From contig NC_037254.1 of the NCBI RefSeq assembly GCF_000002425.4, positions 25,925,679 through 25,989,678 of the forward strand: 64,000 nt of DNA, read 5' to 3'. Both the position numbers and the translations under genes were made by a program. This DNA comes from Physcomitrium patens (taxonomy: Eukaryota > Streptophyta > Bryopsida > Funariales > Funariaceae). A model generated the notes under the pieces. That model did not search any database and was not told the DNA's origin. It saw nothing but the letters and a program-made list of their open reading frames with translations. Shown here piece by piece: positions 44,111 through 56,094 of the stretch; the first letter of the stretch is position 1; the number at the start of each line of letters is the position of its first letter.

Positions 44111-47070
44111 TCTTAGTAGAATCTTCTACATCTTCTATGACTCTCAATAAAGCTCCAATAGAGAAACATGAAAGACAGGGTGCACTTTCTTAGATCTTGA
44201 ACAAATGTCATAAGAGAGGATAAAATCCTTGAAATCCTTCCACATTTGGGGCCACCAAAAATCTTGAGAAATAAGTTCCAAGGTCTTATTGAATCCAAAA
44301 TGTCCTACAATTGGAAAGTTGTGTTGAGATTGGAGAACTTGGAGTCATGCTAGTCCTTTTGGAATATACAACTGCTCCTCCAAGTATAAAAGATCTCCTT
44401 CTACCTTGAACTCATCATTATTGACACGTTGCGTGATATTAAAGACTACAGAATCTTGAATAGTCGTAGTACGTATCTGATTGAGGAAGTCAACATCAAT
44501 TGGCACTATAGCAAAGCAAAGCCAAAATTATTTCGACTTCAATAATGTTATACACTGTTGATCAAACGTTGCTTCTCCAACCTTTGGCGATAGATATAAT
44601 CTCTTTAATAATACATCGGATAGTCCTTGTTGCTTCTCAAGCTCATAAGAAATAATAAAGTGAAGCCTTCATAGCAACATATTCTATTGAGCTTGACAAT
44701 AATTCAAAACCCAAGCCGATGTGAAGTACTCCAAATTCTTATGATCCGTATATACGGTCACCAGATGTGCAACTTCTTTGAGAAAGTGATGCCATTCTTG
44801 GAAAGAATCTATTATTATAAGGAATTCTTTATCATGGATCTCATAGTTGATCTCGATAATATAAAACTTCTGAAAATAGAATGCAACCTGATGGAGCTTC
44901 TCGTTTGCACCTATTTGTGAAAGTATAGCTTCCATAGCAAAATTTGAAGCATCGGTCTCCAAATAGAAGGCTTTTACAAAATCCGAATATACCAAGATTG
45001 GAGCCGTAGTAAATACCGTGTTAAGATCTTGAAATACTTTTTTTAGTAGAGATCTCCATTTGAGCTTGTCTTTACATGTCAACTGAATGAGCAAAGCAGC
45101 AACTTGAGAATAATTCTTAATGAAGATCTAATAGAAGTTAGTAAAGCCAAGAAAGTATTCTACATCTCTAATCGTCTTTGGAACTTTCCATGATACAATT
45201 GCTTCCACCTTCTTAGGATCTATCTTCAAGCCTTCCGTAGTTGCGATAAATTCTAAAAATTCCATCTCAATTTGGTTAAACAAGTACTTCTCCAATTTAG
45301 CGTAAAATCCTCGCTCGTGGAATTTTTTAAGGACCAGACGAATGTGTTTCTCATGCTCTTCTATGTTCTTGGAAAATATCAAAATATCATCTAAATAGAT
45401 GACAACAAAATCATCAAGGTGCTCTTGAAAGATGTCATTCATCATGTATTAAAAGATCGCAAGAACATTAGTAAGACCAAAAGGCATGACATTATATTTA
45501 AAATGGCCATACCTTGTACAAAAAGCTGTCTTCTATTTATTTTCTTCTTTGATTTGCACAAGATTGTAAGCTCTCCTTAGATCAATCTTTGTAAAGATCC
45601 TTGTATATCCAAGTTGCTCTAGAAGACTTGATATTAAGGATAATGGATAACGATTCTTCTTTGTCATCTTGTTGAGACCTCAATAATCCACGTAAATCCG
45701 TAGCAAGCCATCTTTCTTTTTTACAAATAAGATTGGTACCTCGGCTAGCAACTTCGAATGACAAATGAAGTTTTTGGCTAGATTCTTGTCAATGTACTTT
45801 TGTAACTCCGCTAATTCCATCTGCAACAAATTATAGATTAGGCCAAAAGGTGGTTGTGTTCCTTCTTGTAAGTCTATGACACAATTATATGGTCGATGCT
45901 TCGGTAGCATGTCAGTATTTTTCTTTTGAAACATGTCTTTAAAATCCTTATATTGCTCTCATATATTTGCTGTTGAAATCTTCTCTCCGCTAGTTGGAGT
46001 TGTACAAATGACAAACAATGTACCTTTTTTGGATGATGTTACAAATGCTCTTGCTCTAATAAATAAGAATTTTTTTGATTCAGAATCTTCTATTAAGCTT
46101 ATTCTGTGAATGTTCTATAGGAAATATCATCCTTTGTAACCTCCAATCTATGCATGGATTATACATTTTTAACCAAGAAAGACCAAGAATAACAGGGTTT
46201 GACGGGGTTCTAATAATATTAAAAATAATATAACTACTATGGTCTTAAAATGTCACCTCTATAGATTCTGATTCATGGATGATACTACCAAACAATAAAG
46301 ATTGTCCATTTATTACTTTTATGTGAACGGGTTTAGATTTTTGTATAAAATGAATCTTATGATGCTTAACAAATTCTTTGTCTAAAAAAAAAGCAGATGC
46401 TCTTGAATCTAATAACGCTAAGGTTTTTATTTTTTGAGGGCCAAAAGATAGAGGAATGGTACAGCAATAGACAGGTTGAGTAGAAAGAGAGGAACCTGAT
46501 TGTTGTAGTGGTATTGAATTGTCCAGCTGCACAATTCCTGTTGTAGCTGGGCATCTTTGTTTTTTTGAATAAACACACCTCTAGTCTTAACAATGTATCG
46601 ATTTTGATTCTTGGGATAGTTTCTAGCTCTGTGGCCTTTTCCACCACAATACAAGCATAGTCCTTCTTCCATACGTTGTTTTTTTTTTTTTTTTTTTTGA
46701 GTTAGCATTTTGACACGTATTTACATGTCTTCTACATCTATATATGAATTCAAGCTACTTGCTAACATAGTTTGAGTGTGGCAAGCTATATGTTGTCTTG
46801 AGCGTTGATCTTGGCGATGTTGGAATAGGTTGTTATCTCACGTCATAACTTGGCTAATGACTTCATTGAGCGTATGCGGATTAGAAAGAGATAATAACAA
46901 ATCTTTCATGTCATCCTTCAAGCTCTAATAAAATTGACTCATCAATACTTCATCATCTTAGTTGATGTCGCATGTTAATTGTCTAAAATCTGATGCATAG
47001 ATTGACACAAAGCGTGCCTTATGTTATAGCAATCGCATCTTTGTTGTAGCCCATTGTGCCTTATCATACT
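44111..47070 (-). mobile_element. Gypsy family 2 copy, internally deleted, 5' truncated
   Basis: Minus-strand order from right: gag (to about 46,700; LLLSLSNPHTLNEVISQV), zinc knuckle CLYCGGKGHRARNYP (last Cys lost), protease with LALLDSRASAFFLDKEF (DSGA changed to DSRA), RT with VVIYLDDILIFSKN (about 45,400), RNase H with ETDASNFAMEAILSQ, and the integrase zinc domain. Near 44,180 the sequence jumps from CSRSKK directly to VHPVFHVSLLEL, which normally precedes the chromodomain, so the integrase core is deleted. Numerous stops are present. The right border at 47,070 adjoins a telomere-like motif; the 5' LTR is missing. Confidence 0.88.
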
Positions 47071-47075
47071 CACCA

Positions 47076-47440
47076 GGTTTAGGAATTAGGATTTTTAAGG
47101 GTTTTTTTAGGGTTTAGGATTTAAGGTTACATGGGTGTCCTAGAGGTTTTCCATCCTCAATATCTCTTAATATATCACAGCTTTTCCTGTTTTAAGATTT
47201 TGCCAAGGCTTAGAATCACCCAAAGACCTCTACAAACGTTTTTGTTTTTCAAACAAATGTGTTTCGTTTTCTGTAATTTAGGGTTTGAAAACCCTAATTA
47301 GGGTCTCTACACCCTGATTATAGTTCTCACTTGCATATTTTTTCTCATCAAACAACTGTGTATGGAGTCTAAATGCGTACTGAACACTGCTTACTCAAAG
47401 CAATTCCCCATAGATAAGTAGTTCACCTAGTCCAGGTCCA
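47076..47440 (+). repeat. Telomere-headed repeat, copy 4
   Basis: The head is GGTTTAGGAATTAGGATTTTTAAGGG and GGGTTTAGGATTTAAGG. The conserved block GGTGTCCTAGAGGTTTTCCATCC, AATATCTCTTAATATATCACAG, TTTTGCCAAGGCTTAG, GACCTCTACAAACG follows in the same order as at 24,713, 25,111 and 26,977. It also contains TAGGGTTTGAAAACCCTAATTAGGGT. Confidence 0.75.
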
Positions 47441-50050
47441 AAGAGTCCTTTGGGCTTCTCGCTCCTATGTCTTTGCCCGCTCTCCACCTGCTGCACCACT
47501 GGCTCTCCTTCCATCAGGATCATCGTTGACGGAGTCAATATCAGCTCCATCTTCGACTTCTGCAAGACTCCCGCAGGCGACCAAGGTGCCTACCCTTGAT
47601 GCATCCGTGAGTGCAGCCTTCGAGACTACGCCGTTTACTGCAGTGTCGCCTATACTCATATTACAGATTCTGCAAAATCAGACATCGACACGCTCGTTAA
47701 CCACCCCGCACTCACGCCCATTTCTCAACCGACCCCAACAACAGAGGGCTCAGCGGCAGCGGGTACTGTGCGAGCCCGACCAGCATCGACCTAGGCAATA
47801 AATTCTACAATGTCGCACACCCTGCACTCCACTGGGCCGACCTCGAATGCTCCAACGACTAGCTCAGATCGTCACGTCCCCATGGTTCGTCGTAAGACAA
47901 GTCCTCGTACCTCGACGCTCGATCGTAGCTCCCCGGTGCACCGGCTCGCGGCAACCCTTCGTGACGCCTTGTGCTCCGATCTCTTGTCGTCGCTTCCTGT
48001 GCCTCCTTTGCCGCCGCAGGCATCCACCGTAGCTGCTCCGACGTATGCACCAAAAACCACACTCGACGATGCTAATTCTGCCCATCCTTGCACGGCTGCA
48101 TCCAAGTACCGAGCCAAATGCAGCCAATATTCAATACTTAAATGCACCCAAACTCGCACGCATCGCCTCTCCGAGAGCTCCCTTTTTCGAAACTCCCTAC
48201 ACGCTGTCCCCGAGTCCTCGTACCGCCGCGGATTCCAACGCCTAGCTTTCTCGCCCGGGTGGGCAAATGGGCCTTCCGTCCAATCATGGCTCCTCTCTCT
48301 CATACATCGCCTCACCTACAATTCCAACATCCGGAACTCATTGCACCCGTACATGTCTATCACTGTCCATGCCTCCTCGTCCTCGTTGTTCGATGACACA
48401 AAGTTGTTGAACGACGCATCGAAAAATGTCTGTAATCCTAGCGACCAGGTCCCTCGGCCCCCAGCAGTGACGCCGATCCCAACTTCAACCCTCGCATGTC
48501 CGTTCGACTTGCTCCCTTCGTGCCTCCTCATAAAAGCCCCCTTCACCGCTCCCCGCCTCGATCCGCGACTCCTCGTTTGCCATCGGAAACCCCGAAAACT
48601 CACCCTTGGACATCGACGACCTCGGCGGGCTCCAAAAGAAATCATTCAATGCGTGCAACCCTAAACCCTACCCCCAAAAGTTGTGGCTCCTCTGGTACAC
48701 CCCACCCAACGCGTCATCTCGAGGCGCCTCTGCATCGTGCATCGCCGCGGGTAAGAACAAGGTCCACCGCCGAGCAGCATGCTGCGCTTGCACATCCTGC
48801 GACATAGGCATGTAGTCACCCATCGATTCATACAACGATGGCGACCACCAAGTCCCCGCTCCGCCGCTCATAAACGGTGACTTTTTTCCTCCCCCCACGA
48901 AACCCTAAACCTGCTGCCTCTCCAAAACTGCCATTGTCTCCCTCGCAAGCCCCTGCTCCTCTTCACTCCACGTCTTTTTCCACCCCCTTCCCTCGGTTGC
49001 ATCTCATTGGCCACACTTCCGTCTCTCCCAACCTCGAACTGCCCTCCGACCGCTCATTCTCTTCCTGCTTTTTAAGCAAACCTGAACGATGTGTTCGTTG
49101 AGACATGTGCCGCACTATCTTGCTCTTCTGTGAAGCCTGAGGCAGCCTTCGATCGGAAGACTAGGCGACCAGTTTTTGGACCAGCCCGTACAAGGGGGAA
49201 GGGTAATGAGAGTGGCATCCAGGGAACGATGGCAGTATGGGATGGACGGCGCCCTTCATGTGCCTTTCTCCTGTGCGGGCGCATGTGCCCGGTTTTGGGT
49301 GTAAACCTGATCGCGACTGGGACCTTACAGGTGATATTCACTTCTATGAATCCGCATCTATGAATTCATAATTTCCACAGCATGGTTACCTGCTCGTGTG
49401 TTCGGCTCACAATTTTGTGCTTTGCCTCATGTTTGAGTTGAGATAATTGTCAACTATCTACTTATAATGGTTCGGGTCCTTACGGAAACGGTAGTAGATA
49501 AGGGTGTTGGTTTGGGTGAAGGAAGACGAAGAGGTCGCCTCTTGATTATGACTCATGGCACCCAAGGTGGAAACTCTCTCTCAATCAACACACATAGATT
49601 CTTTGTGCGGAAATCATACTTTTTTAAATAGAGGTGTAGTGGTGGCATTATTCAACTAGTATTGTTCTTCTGCAGCTAGAACTAAAGTGTATCTCTAAGC
49701 GTTTTCAGTCTTGATATTGGAAGTGCAAATGGCATCCAACAAGTGGATTATTGCTACACAAGGGTGATATGGCGAGGGAGTTGTGTTTCACAACTATATT
49801 CACCTCATTCCCCTCCTGTTCACAACTGTCAAAACGGCCGGCTTTACTCAGTCTACGACTACTCCTGTGGCCAGTTTCGACGACCCAAGACAAATGCTTT
49901 GGAGCAGCCATCCCTTGTCATGACTTGAACCTCCACGACGAGCGAGATGAACTGCGAAAAAGGAGGACTGCTCTCAACTGGGTGTCACACGCATAGTCGA
50001 CCACTTCTCTCAGACTTCACTTGTGTCTTTTGCTTTTGACACTACAGTTC
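47441..50050 (+). repeat. GC-rich decayed body of telomere-headed repeat
   Basis: This GC-rich stretch shows coding-like text when compared with 51.0-52.25 kb. The plus frame near 47,680-47,850 reads DIDTLVNHPALTPISQP and SIDLGNKFYNVAHPALHWAD; the partner copy reads DIDLLANDPAFAPIPEP and TIDLGDEFCDVTYPAPKSAE. Around 48,600-48,720 LDIDDLGGLQKKSFNACN is matched by LDTGKLDGLKKKLLNACN. Frameshifts and stops are frequent. A frame at 47,810-48,664 (284 codons) is open but mixes frames relative to the partner. I do not recognise the family. 49,750-50,000 repeats blocks seen at 26.13-26.45 kb. Confidence 0.5.
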
Positions 50051-50520
50051 CAAGCTCCTTCATTAAACCTGATTTTAGCCATATGACCTCATATATATTT
50101 GTACGTATTCCATCTTCCTCTCTGACTAACTGTAGGGTACTTAGGTTTAGGAATAAAAATCTAGATCATCTCTTGTTTGTAGGGTATACTTTGGACCTAT
50201 AAATTGCCACTGGAAGCTTTTATTTCGAAGACTAAGACTATAAATTGTGTACCCTAAACCAAAGTATTGATCTATTGTGAGATCATCAGCTTTGGACATG
50301 ACCATTTGCGACCAAGGTTTAGGAGCTTTGTGCAGTTGATATGGTTATGAGTGGATGGCTTGCAGACTTCGTAGTAATTTGCGTCTTCGATCTTAATGTT
50401 ATTGTTGTTGTTGAAGCTTAACCGCATTGCTGACCAGGTTGGGCACGACGAGCACCTGTGCTTCCAACATTGAAATGTATATTATAAAACGTGCGATAAA
50501 GAGGCGTCAGGACTCGGTCT
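50051..50520. other. Spacer
   Basis: There is no coding region. TTAGGTTTAGGAATAAAAATC at 50,140 is a weak telomere-like motif. Nothing else stands out. Confidence 0.5.
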
Positions 50521-50858
50521 GAGAAAATGTGGAGCAAATACAAAGGATTCACGCTATGATAGACATTTCTCAATCCCCTACCTGTTCCTCCACCCTGCTC
50601 CGTAATTCACACCCAATTGGACATTGCAGTGCCAATAGCTATACGCTGCATTCATTCCTCGTCTCACGCCGTCGTGTTCATTGCCATCAACACCAGCCAC
50701 CATCCTTGTCGTTACGTTGGCCGATTCCTTTATGCTTGCCAACCTCTTAAAGTTACTTTGTGCCAGGCCCTGGAAAGGACCAATGGTAGTAAGCAAAGGC
50801 GGCCAATTCTAATTGCCGACCATGCAATTCTAATTGGCAGACATGCATTGAGTTGTTG

Positions 50859-51003
50859 GCAGCCGATTCCAATTGAACCTGCTTTTTGCAGCCAATTCCA
50901 ACTGGACCTGCTCTTGGCAGCCAATTACAATTAAACCTGCTCTTGGCAGCCAATTCCAACTGGACCTGCTCTTGGCAGCCGATTCCAATTGAACCTGCTT
51001 TGA
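50859..51003. repeat. Five tandem 29-bp units
   Basis: The unit GCAGCCAATTCCAACTGGAC plus CTGCTCTTG begins at 50,859, 50,888, 50,917, 50,946 and 50,975, a strict 29-bp period. Variants alternate between AATTCCAACTGGACC and GATTCCAATTGAACC, so the array may have grown by duplication of pairs. Upstream 50,808-50,850 has a shorter related duplication (CAATTCTAATTGSC). Confidence 0.92.
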
Positions 51004-51039
51004 GTATTATCAGCGTTGGCATCAAGTTCAAATGTTCCA

Positions 51040-52260
51040 AATGTCACCGATGTGCCGACACCATCGACATCTACCTGTGTCCCCTAGCCCCTGAGCTTGC
51101 GCCGCTTGCTGTAGCGTCGCTTGCAACATCCCACGTTACCCTTATGACATCGACTTGCTTGCAAATGACCCCGCATTTGCTCCCATTCCTGAACCGACCC
51201 AGGCCATGGCGGAGGCGACTTCGAGGGAGACAACGGAGGGCTCAACAACACAGCATATTACTTGTACTTGACTACCATCGACCTGGGCGATGAATTCTGC
51301 GATGTCACATACCCTGCACCCAAGTCGGCCGAGCTCGAGTACCTCGACAAGTAGCTCGGATCGTGACCTGCCGATGCTACGTCGTAAGACAAGCTCTCAT
51401 ATCCAAACGCCCCATCATAGCACGCCTCTGCTCTAGCTCGTGGCGACCCATCGTAACCTCCTCCGCTACGACCTCCCGTCGTCACTGCTTGTGCCGTTGC
51501 AGGCAGCAACTGGAGCTACTTCAGCGTGTGTGCAAAAAACACACATCCAAACGACGATAATTTTGCCCATCTTTGCACGGTTGCATCTAGTATCGAGCCG
51601 GATGCAGCCAACACTTGAACACTCTGTGCGTGAACTTGCATGCATCGCCTCTCCGAGAGCTTTCCTTCCAAAAGTTCAAATATGTCGCCCCCGAGTAGTG
51701 GTACTGCCTCGGATCGCAATGCTTAGTTTTGTTGCCTGGGTGGACAAACGGGCACTCCGTTCAATCATGGATCCTCCTCCTCGTCCATTGCTTTACCTTG
51801 AATTCAAACATCCACAACTGGTCGACCCATATATGTCCACCACCGGCTATGCCTCCTCGTCCATGTTGTTCGACGGCAGAAACTTATTGAATAGTGCATG
51901 AAAAAGTGTCGGTGATCCCAGTGACAATACCCCGGCTTCCAGCGATGATGCCGACCTCAAGCTCAACCCTCGTAGGGCCGCTTCACCCGCTCCACTTCTT
52001 CCTTCCCGCTCCCCGCCTCAATCAACGATTCTTTATCCAGCATCAAAAATCCTGAGAACTCACCCCTCGACACCGGCAAGCTCGACGGGCTCAAAAAGAA
52101 ATTATTGAATGCGTGCAACTGCGCGCTCTTCCTGCCCCTCAAGTTGTGGCTCCTCTGATACATCCCACCCAACGCGCTATCTACAAGCACCTCATCGACA
52201 GGACCCCGACCCTCAGCTTTCCTGACTCACATTTCGAAGGTTACAAATTGTGTCATCCTT
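51040..52260 (+). pseudogene. Second copy of unknown decayed coding family
   Basis: It parallels 47,660-48,720 block by block. Conserved text includes TIDLGDEFCDVTYPAPKSAE and LEYLDK, then a region with LYLEFKHPQLVDPYMSTTG and MLFDGRNLLNSA, then LDTGKLDGLKKKLLNACN and PLKLWLL. Frames change at several points and stops are frequent. The paired conservation suggests a former protein-coding gene or transposon gene. Family unknown; no catalytic motif is evident. Confidence 0.4.
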
Positions 52261-52494
52261 TGTTGTGTTTGGTGTGAGAAGCATGCAGCATCTTCCTTCG
52301 TTGCATGTCATGCATGCAGGTGGATGCTTTCTGTTTTAAGATTATTTTCCATCTCCATGATAATAGACTAAAAACTTTTTCACCGGAATATGGTTTTCTA
52401 CAGAGTCGAGTTATGGAAATCAATTGGAGTTCTAGTTGGAGGACTTGATTCTCATGTTGGCCGGACTACATTAGAATAGATTACATCGGGTGTA

Positions 52495-52990
52495 ATCATA
52501 GAATCGTATGGTATGACATCTGTTCAACCTTGGTCATCTCATTGAGCCTAGTATATACTTCGTCGACCTCCTCTAATTGGGAACCATACATACATACACA
52601 CACACACATGAAAGCATGTAGAGTTTTAGACACAGGTTGACATGTTATGCAGGTGGTGGAGTAGACAAGAATTGACCTAATAAGGAACATGCGAAGCGAT
52701 GTAACGTCCCTCTGTCTCAAGCTCCTATTTCAACCTAAAACACAACAAAGGAATACAATCACTCACCGTAGAAAACACACACACACACATAAAATAAATA
52801 AATAAATAAATAAATAAATAAAACAGAAACAAAAAAAAATAAAAAACAAAAAACAAAAACAATGCAAATCGCCCCAAGAATGCCTCAACTTCACTTCGAA
52901 AGAAAAAATAGATCAACACAGGGCAGCCGAATTTTGATCCAGCATAGGATCACCTCCAATGCTTGGAGTTTGAGCTTGGAGTCTGGCTCA
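52495..52990. repeat. Segmental duplicate, left copy
   Basis: Shared with 56,095-56,530: GATGTAACGTCCCTCTG/C, CTTCAACCT.AAACACAAC, an A-rich microsatellite zone (CA and AAAT repeats), then CGCCCCAAGAATGCCTCAACTTCACTTCG and GCAGCCGAATTTTGATCCAG. The distance is about 3.57 kb and the orientation direct. The MLK pseudogene lies between the copies. Confidence 0.85.
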
Positions 52991-53534
52991 CCTCGCCTTA
53001 CATCACAACTTCATCTTTGACTGGATTAGATAAACTCGGTTTAGGATTTTAAGAATTAGAGGTTTTGCAACACTCGCAAATTGTGAAGCTTAGTTCACAA
53101 TTGCTTTCATGCCTCCACTCATTCTCAACGCCACAATTCAAGATTACTGGCTGCTGCATACCTCAGAATGCAATAGCTTTCATCATTTCATGTGAGCCAA
53201 GGGAAGCAGCACCCCTTCACAAATAACCGACACATTCTATATAACACAAAACAAAAAGATACAAACAAAGCCAAATACACAAAATGGACCAACAGCCTGA
53301 ACAAAGCAACAAAATATATAAAACAAATGTGTCATACAAAACTTGAAAACCTACAAATGAACAAAAAGTCCACATTCTCCATCAACACAAAAATCCCAAA
53401 AACAACAACAATAACAACAACAACACAAAAAAAAGAAAAAAAGAAAAAAAAAACCTGTACTACCTTCCAAGAGATTGTAGGCAAAATCTTGCACAAAATA
53501 TATTTCTAAATAAACCCACATGCATTCGAGGATG

Positions 53535-54473
53535 GCGAATACATGTGACAGCTCATGAACTTGAGCAGTAAATCCTGTCTTTGTATCCATAACAAGAGCC
53601 CATAGATTTGTACAAGAAGCCACACTGCTTATATACAGACCGTCTTCATTACCCTTTTCCACGTGCTCCGTAAGCCGGGAATCAGCTGCATCGTAGTGAT
53701 ACCTGCACGTCGAAACAAATGTAGGAATGAAAGTTCAATAAATGGGTTTGTCCGAATTCAGGCTCCTTGCTGAAAGTAAATGCATGTCGTAGAAATCGGA
53801 ATAGCTGATCGACATCCAGGAGGACAAAGTCAAAATCAACGATACACACATGACCGGGCTCATGCCTAACTGAGCAACATCACACCACATCAATGACGAA
53901 AGCTCGCACCGCCTTACCTCTGCTTCATTTGGCCACCGAGCGTTGTAAACGTTGTAATCCATTGAGTTGCGGGCATTCCTAACCGGATCTTTTTCTTAGG
54001 TTGGTCATCCTCATCTTCTTCAACATCTGATTCGCCCTCTCTTCTGACCAACCTGTATGGAACACTAGAAACAAAAGGCTTTATTAATATGATAATCAAA
54101 TGAAGAGTAGGTTCAAAAAAAGAATCCTCAGTGTAGGGACAGGAAAAACGAAACAAAAGAAGGTCATAGAATGCACCTTTTCAACACTGTCTGTGTTTAT
54201 AGGTCTCACAGTAGGATTAGGACCCAAGATGGAATCGAAGAGTAGAACGAGCTTGCCGTGGTTTGGTTCTTCATCGAACTTCATATTTGCGACCATCTCC
54301 AAAACGTCTGTTTAAAAACGGAACCGGGCAGAAACAGCACAGCATTTCGGGAGAAGTTGCCATTTTCTTCTTCCACACCAGAAAACCTTTGTTGTCGCCC
54401 TACAAAACCAAATATATAGAGCACGTCCAAATGAAAAATAGTGAGAAGGAAAGAAGGAAGGAAGGAAAAATAA

Positions 54474-54505
<32 letters not shown>

Positions 54506-55754
54506 CGCATTGATCACTTCTTCATTAGCTACTAGCTACAAAGTTGATCAGTACCTGATAACCTTGTCAAGGAAGACTACCCTGCATAAGAAATACCAAA
54601 GTATAAGCCAGTGATCCCAAATCGTCCTTCCTACTCCCAGTCCTTCCCATATGTGCATGCACACTCGCATAGCGAACAGTTCCACTGCATGTACGAAAAT
54701 TATACAGAATCAAAATATAGCTCAAAAGCAAAACAGTCGCTCTCAACCGCCAAAATAGGAATGGCAACTACAGATCAGGACAAGGGGGGGAGGGGGAAGA
54801 GCCTCACCGGAACACATCAGGCCTTTGGTCATATTCTACATGCTGACCGATTGTACCATCCCTCCATCGAGTAGCTGCATATATGAGAGAAAGACGTTAA
54901 TCTTGGTGTGAAATTGACTTGTGCATGGACATAGCGGTAATAAACTCATTCAATTCTCAGTCCAGATGCTCTTCATGTAACAGTTAACAGATGTTAAAAA
55001 AAAAAACAAAACAAAACAAATGTAACGCCAAATTGGAGCAAAGGAGGTTGCTAATGTGTGAACAAAGAACAAATTGCAGCACAACGATACTGAAAACTCA
55101 CCAAGCCTGAGATGTATATGAAAAAGCTTCTTCTCTTCAGGTGTATTGGGTTGTCCCAGGAGAAAGTTCTCGGGCTTCACGTCTCCATGTGCATACCTGC
55201 TCAATCAGAACGAGCTGCCCTAAATACTTGCGCTTGACCCCGAAGAGTTCTAGACATCCCGGAGACTTGGCCCGAGCATATCCATGACCTACAGCATGTG
55301 AACGAAGTCAAAATCGGATTAAAATAAATAAATAAATACATAAATAAATAAATAAATAAATAAATCATGAGTCAAGTTTGAAAAGAAGACGACTACATGA
55401 AAACTAAAGGTCTGCTTGGACTACAACAATTCAATAGGTGACTCACCATGACGTAGTAGTCGCCTTGTCGACCTTTGTAATATACACGACCAACACCATG
55501 GCTTCCACCAAGAGTGCTGGAGAAAGAACCCGCGCCAACCATGGAGGTTTAGGAGACAAGCCCTAATCACATTTGAATGATGAAAATAAGAAATACAGAA
55601 AGATAATTGCGACACTAGTAATCACATCCCAAGAGTGAAATTACAATAGTACGAGCTCGAGACGCACTTGTAAACCTGCCACTCGCAAGGAGGACCATGA
55701 TTGCAGCCCTTACCACTCCGATGCTCGAACTTGCTCGAACTTCAACCCCGCAAC
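53535..55754 (-). pseudogene. MUT9-like (MLK/PPK) casein-kinase-1 pseudogene
   Basis: Minus-strand exons, kept with GT-AG borders, match the plant MUT9-like kinases, nuclear CK1-type kinases. Approximate exons: 55,754-55,668 (LKFEQVR, CNHGPPCEWQVYK); 55,516-55,447 ([12 protein letters not shown]); 55,288-55,204 (MDMLGPSLRDV, then TAG for Trp); 55,196-55,102 ([18 protein letters not shown]); 54,874-54,808 ([12 protein letters not shown]); 54,684-54,555 ([21 protein letters not shown] for Trp); 54,399-54,177 ([12 protein letters not shown]; frameshift; NMKFDEEPN); 54,052-53,918 (PATQW, MKQR; frameshift); 53,702-53,535 (HVEKGNEDGLYISSVASC). The DLG metal-binding motif is lost (HIHLRL). The N-terminal exon and the rest of the C-terminal domain are absent. 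Introns show a DNA-level duplicate, not a retrocopy. Confidence 0.9.
54481..54507. repeat. TA microsatellite in MLK pseudogene intron
   Basis: A TA run is preceded by AAGGAAGG and AAATAAAT simple repeats, between two pseudogene exons. Confidence 0.9.
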
Positions 55755-56094
55755 CTGCACAAACGAGTTCAACGTGAGTACAAAAACTTATTACATTAAT
55801 ACCTACAAGACCTCGATGTAATGTGCAGAGCATCTCCCAAACATGCCGCTGTGACCAAGGTTTAGAGCAAAAAAAATTGTAAGAAATTGAATACCTCAAC
55901 AGCCTGTGGACCAGCACGCTCCGTCCCACCGCTCCGTCCCTGTCATTACGTTGGCCGATTCCTTTATGCAATGTACCAGGTTTAGAGACTGCAGCAGTGA
56001 ATGAAAAACAAGAACCATGAGGAGGCTTAAAACAAACCCCATGTTCATTGAGCCAAAAAGTTGTCAAATCTTCTAATTCTATCCCAAAACAAAT

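Noticed and set aside
47810..48664. 284-codon plus-strand ORF rich in Pro, Ser and Arg
   Set aside because: The comparison with 51-52 kb shows conserved text in other frames in parts of it, so the long frame is largely a GC-driven accident; kept only as part of the decayed repeat.
50859..51003. CRISPR array
   Set aside because: Plain head-to-tail 29-bp units without unique spacers, in a eukaryotic genome.
55615..56067. 150-codon minus-strand ORF
   Set aside because: It runs out of frame across the first recognisable exon of the MLK pseudogene; the real kinase text is in other frames.
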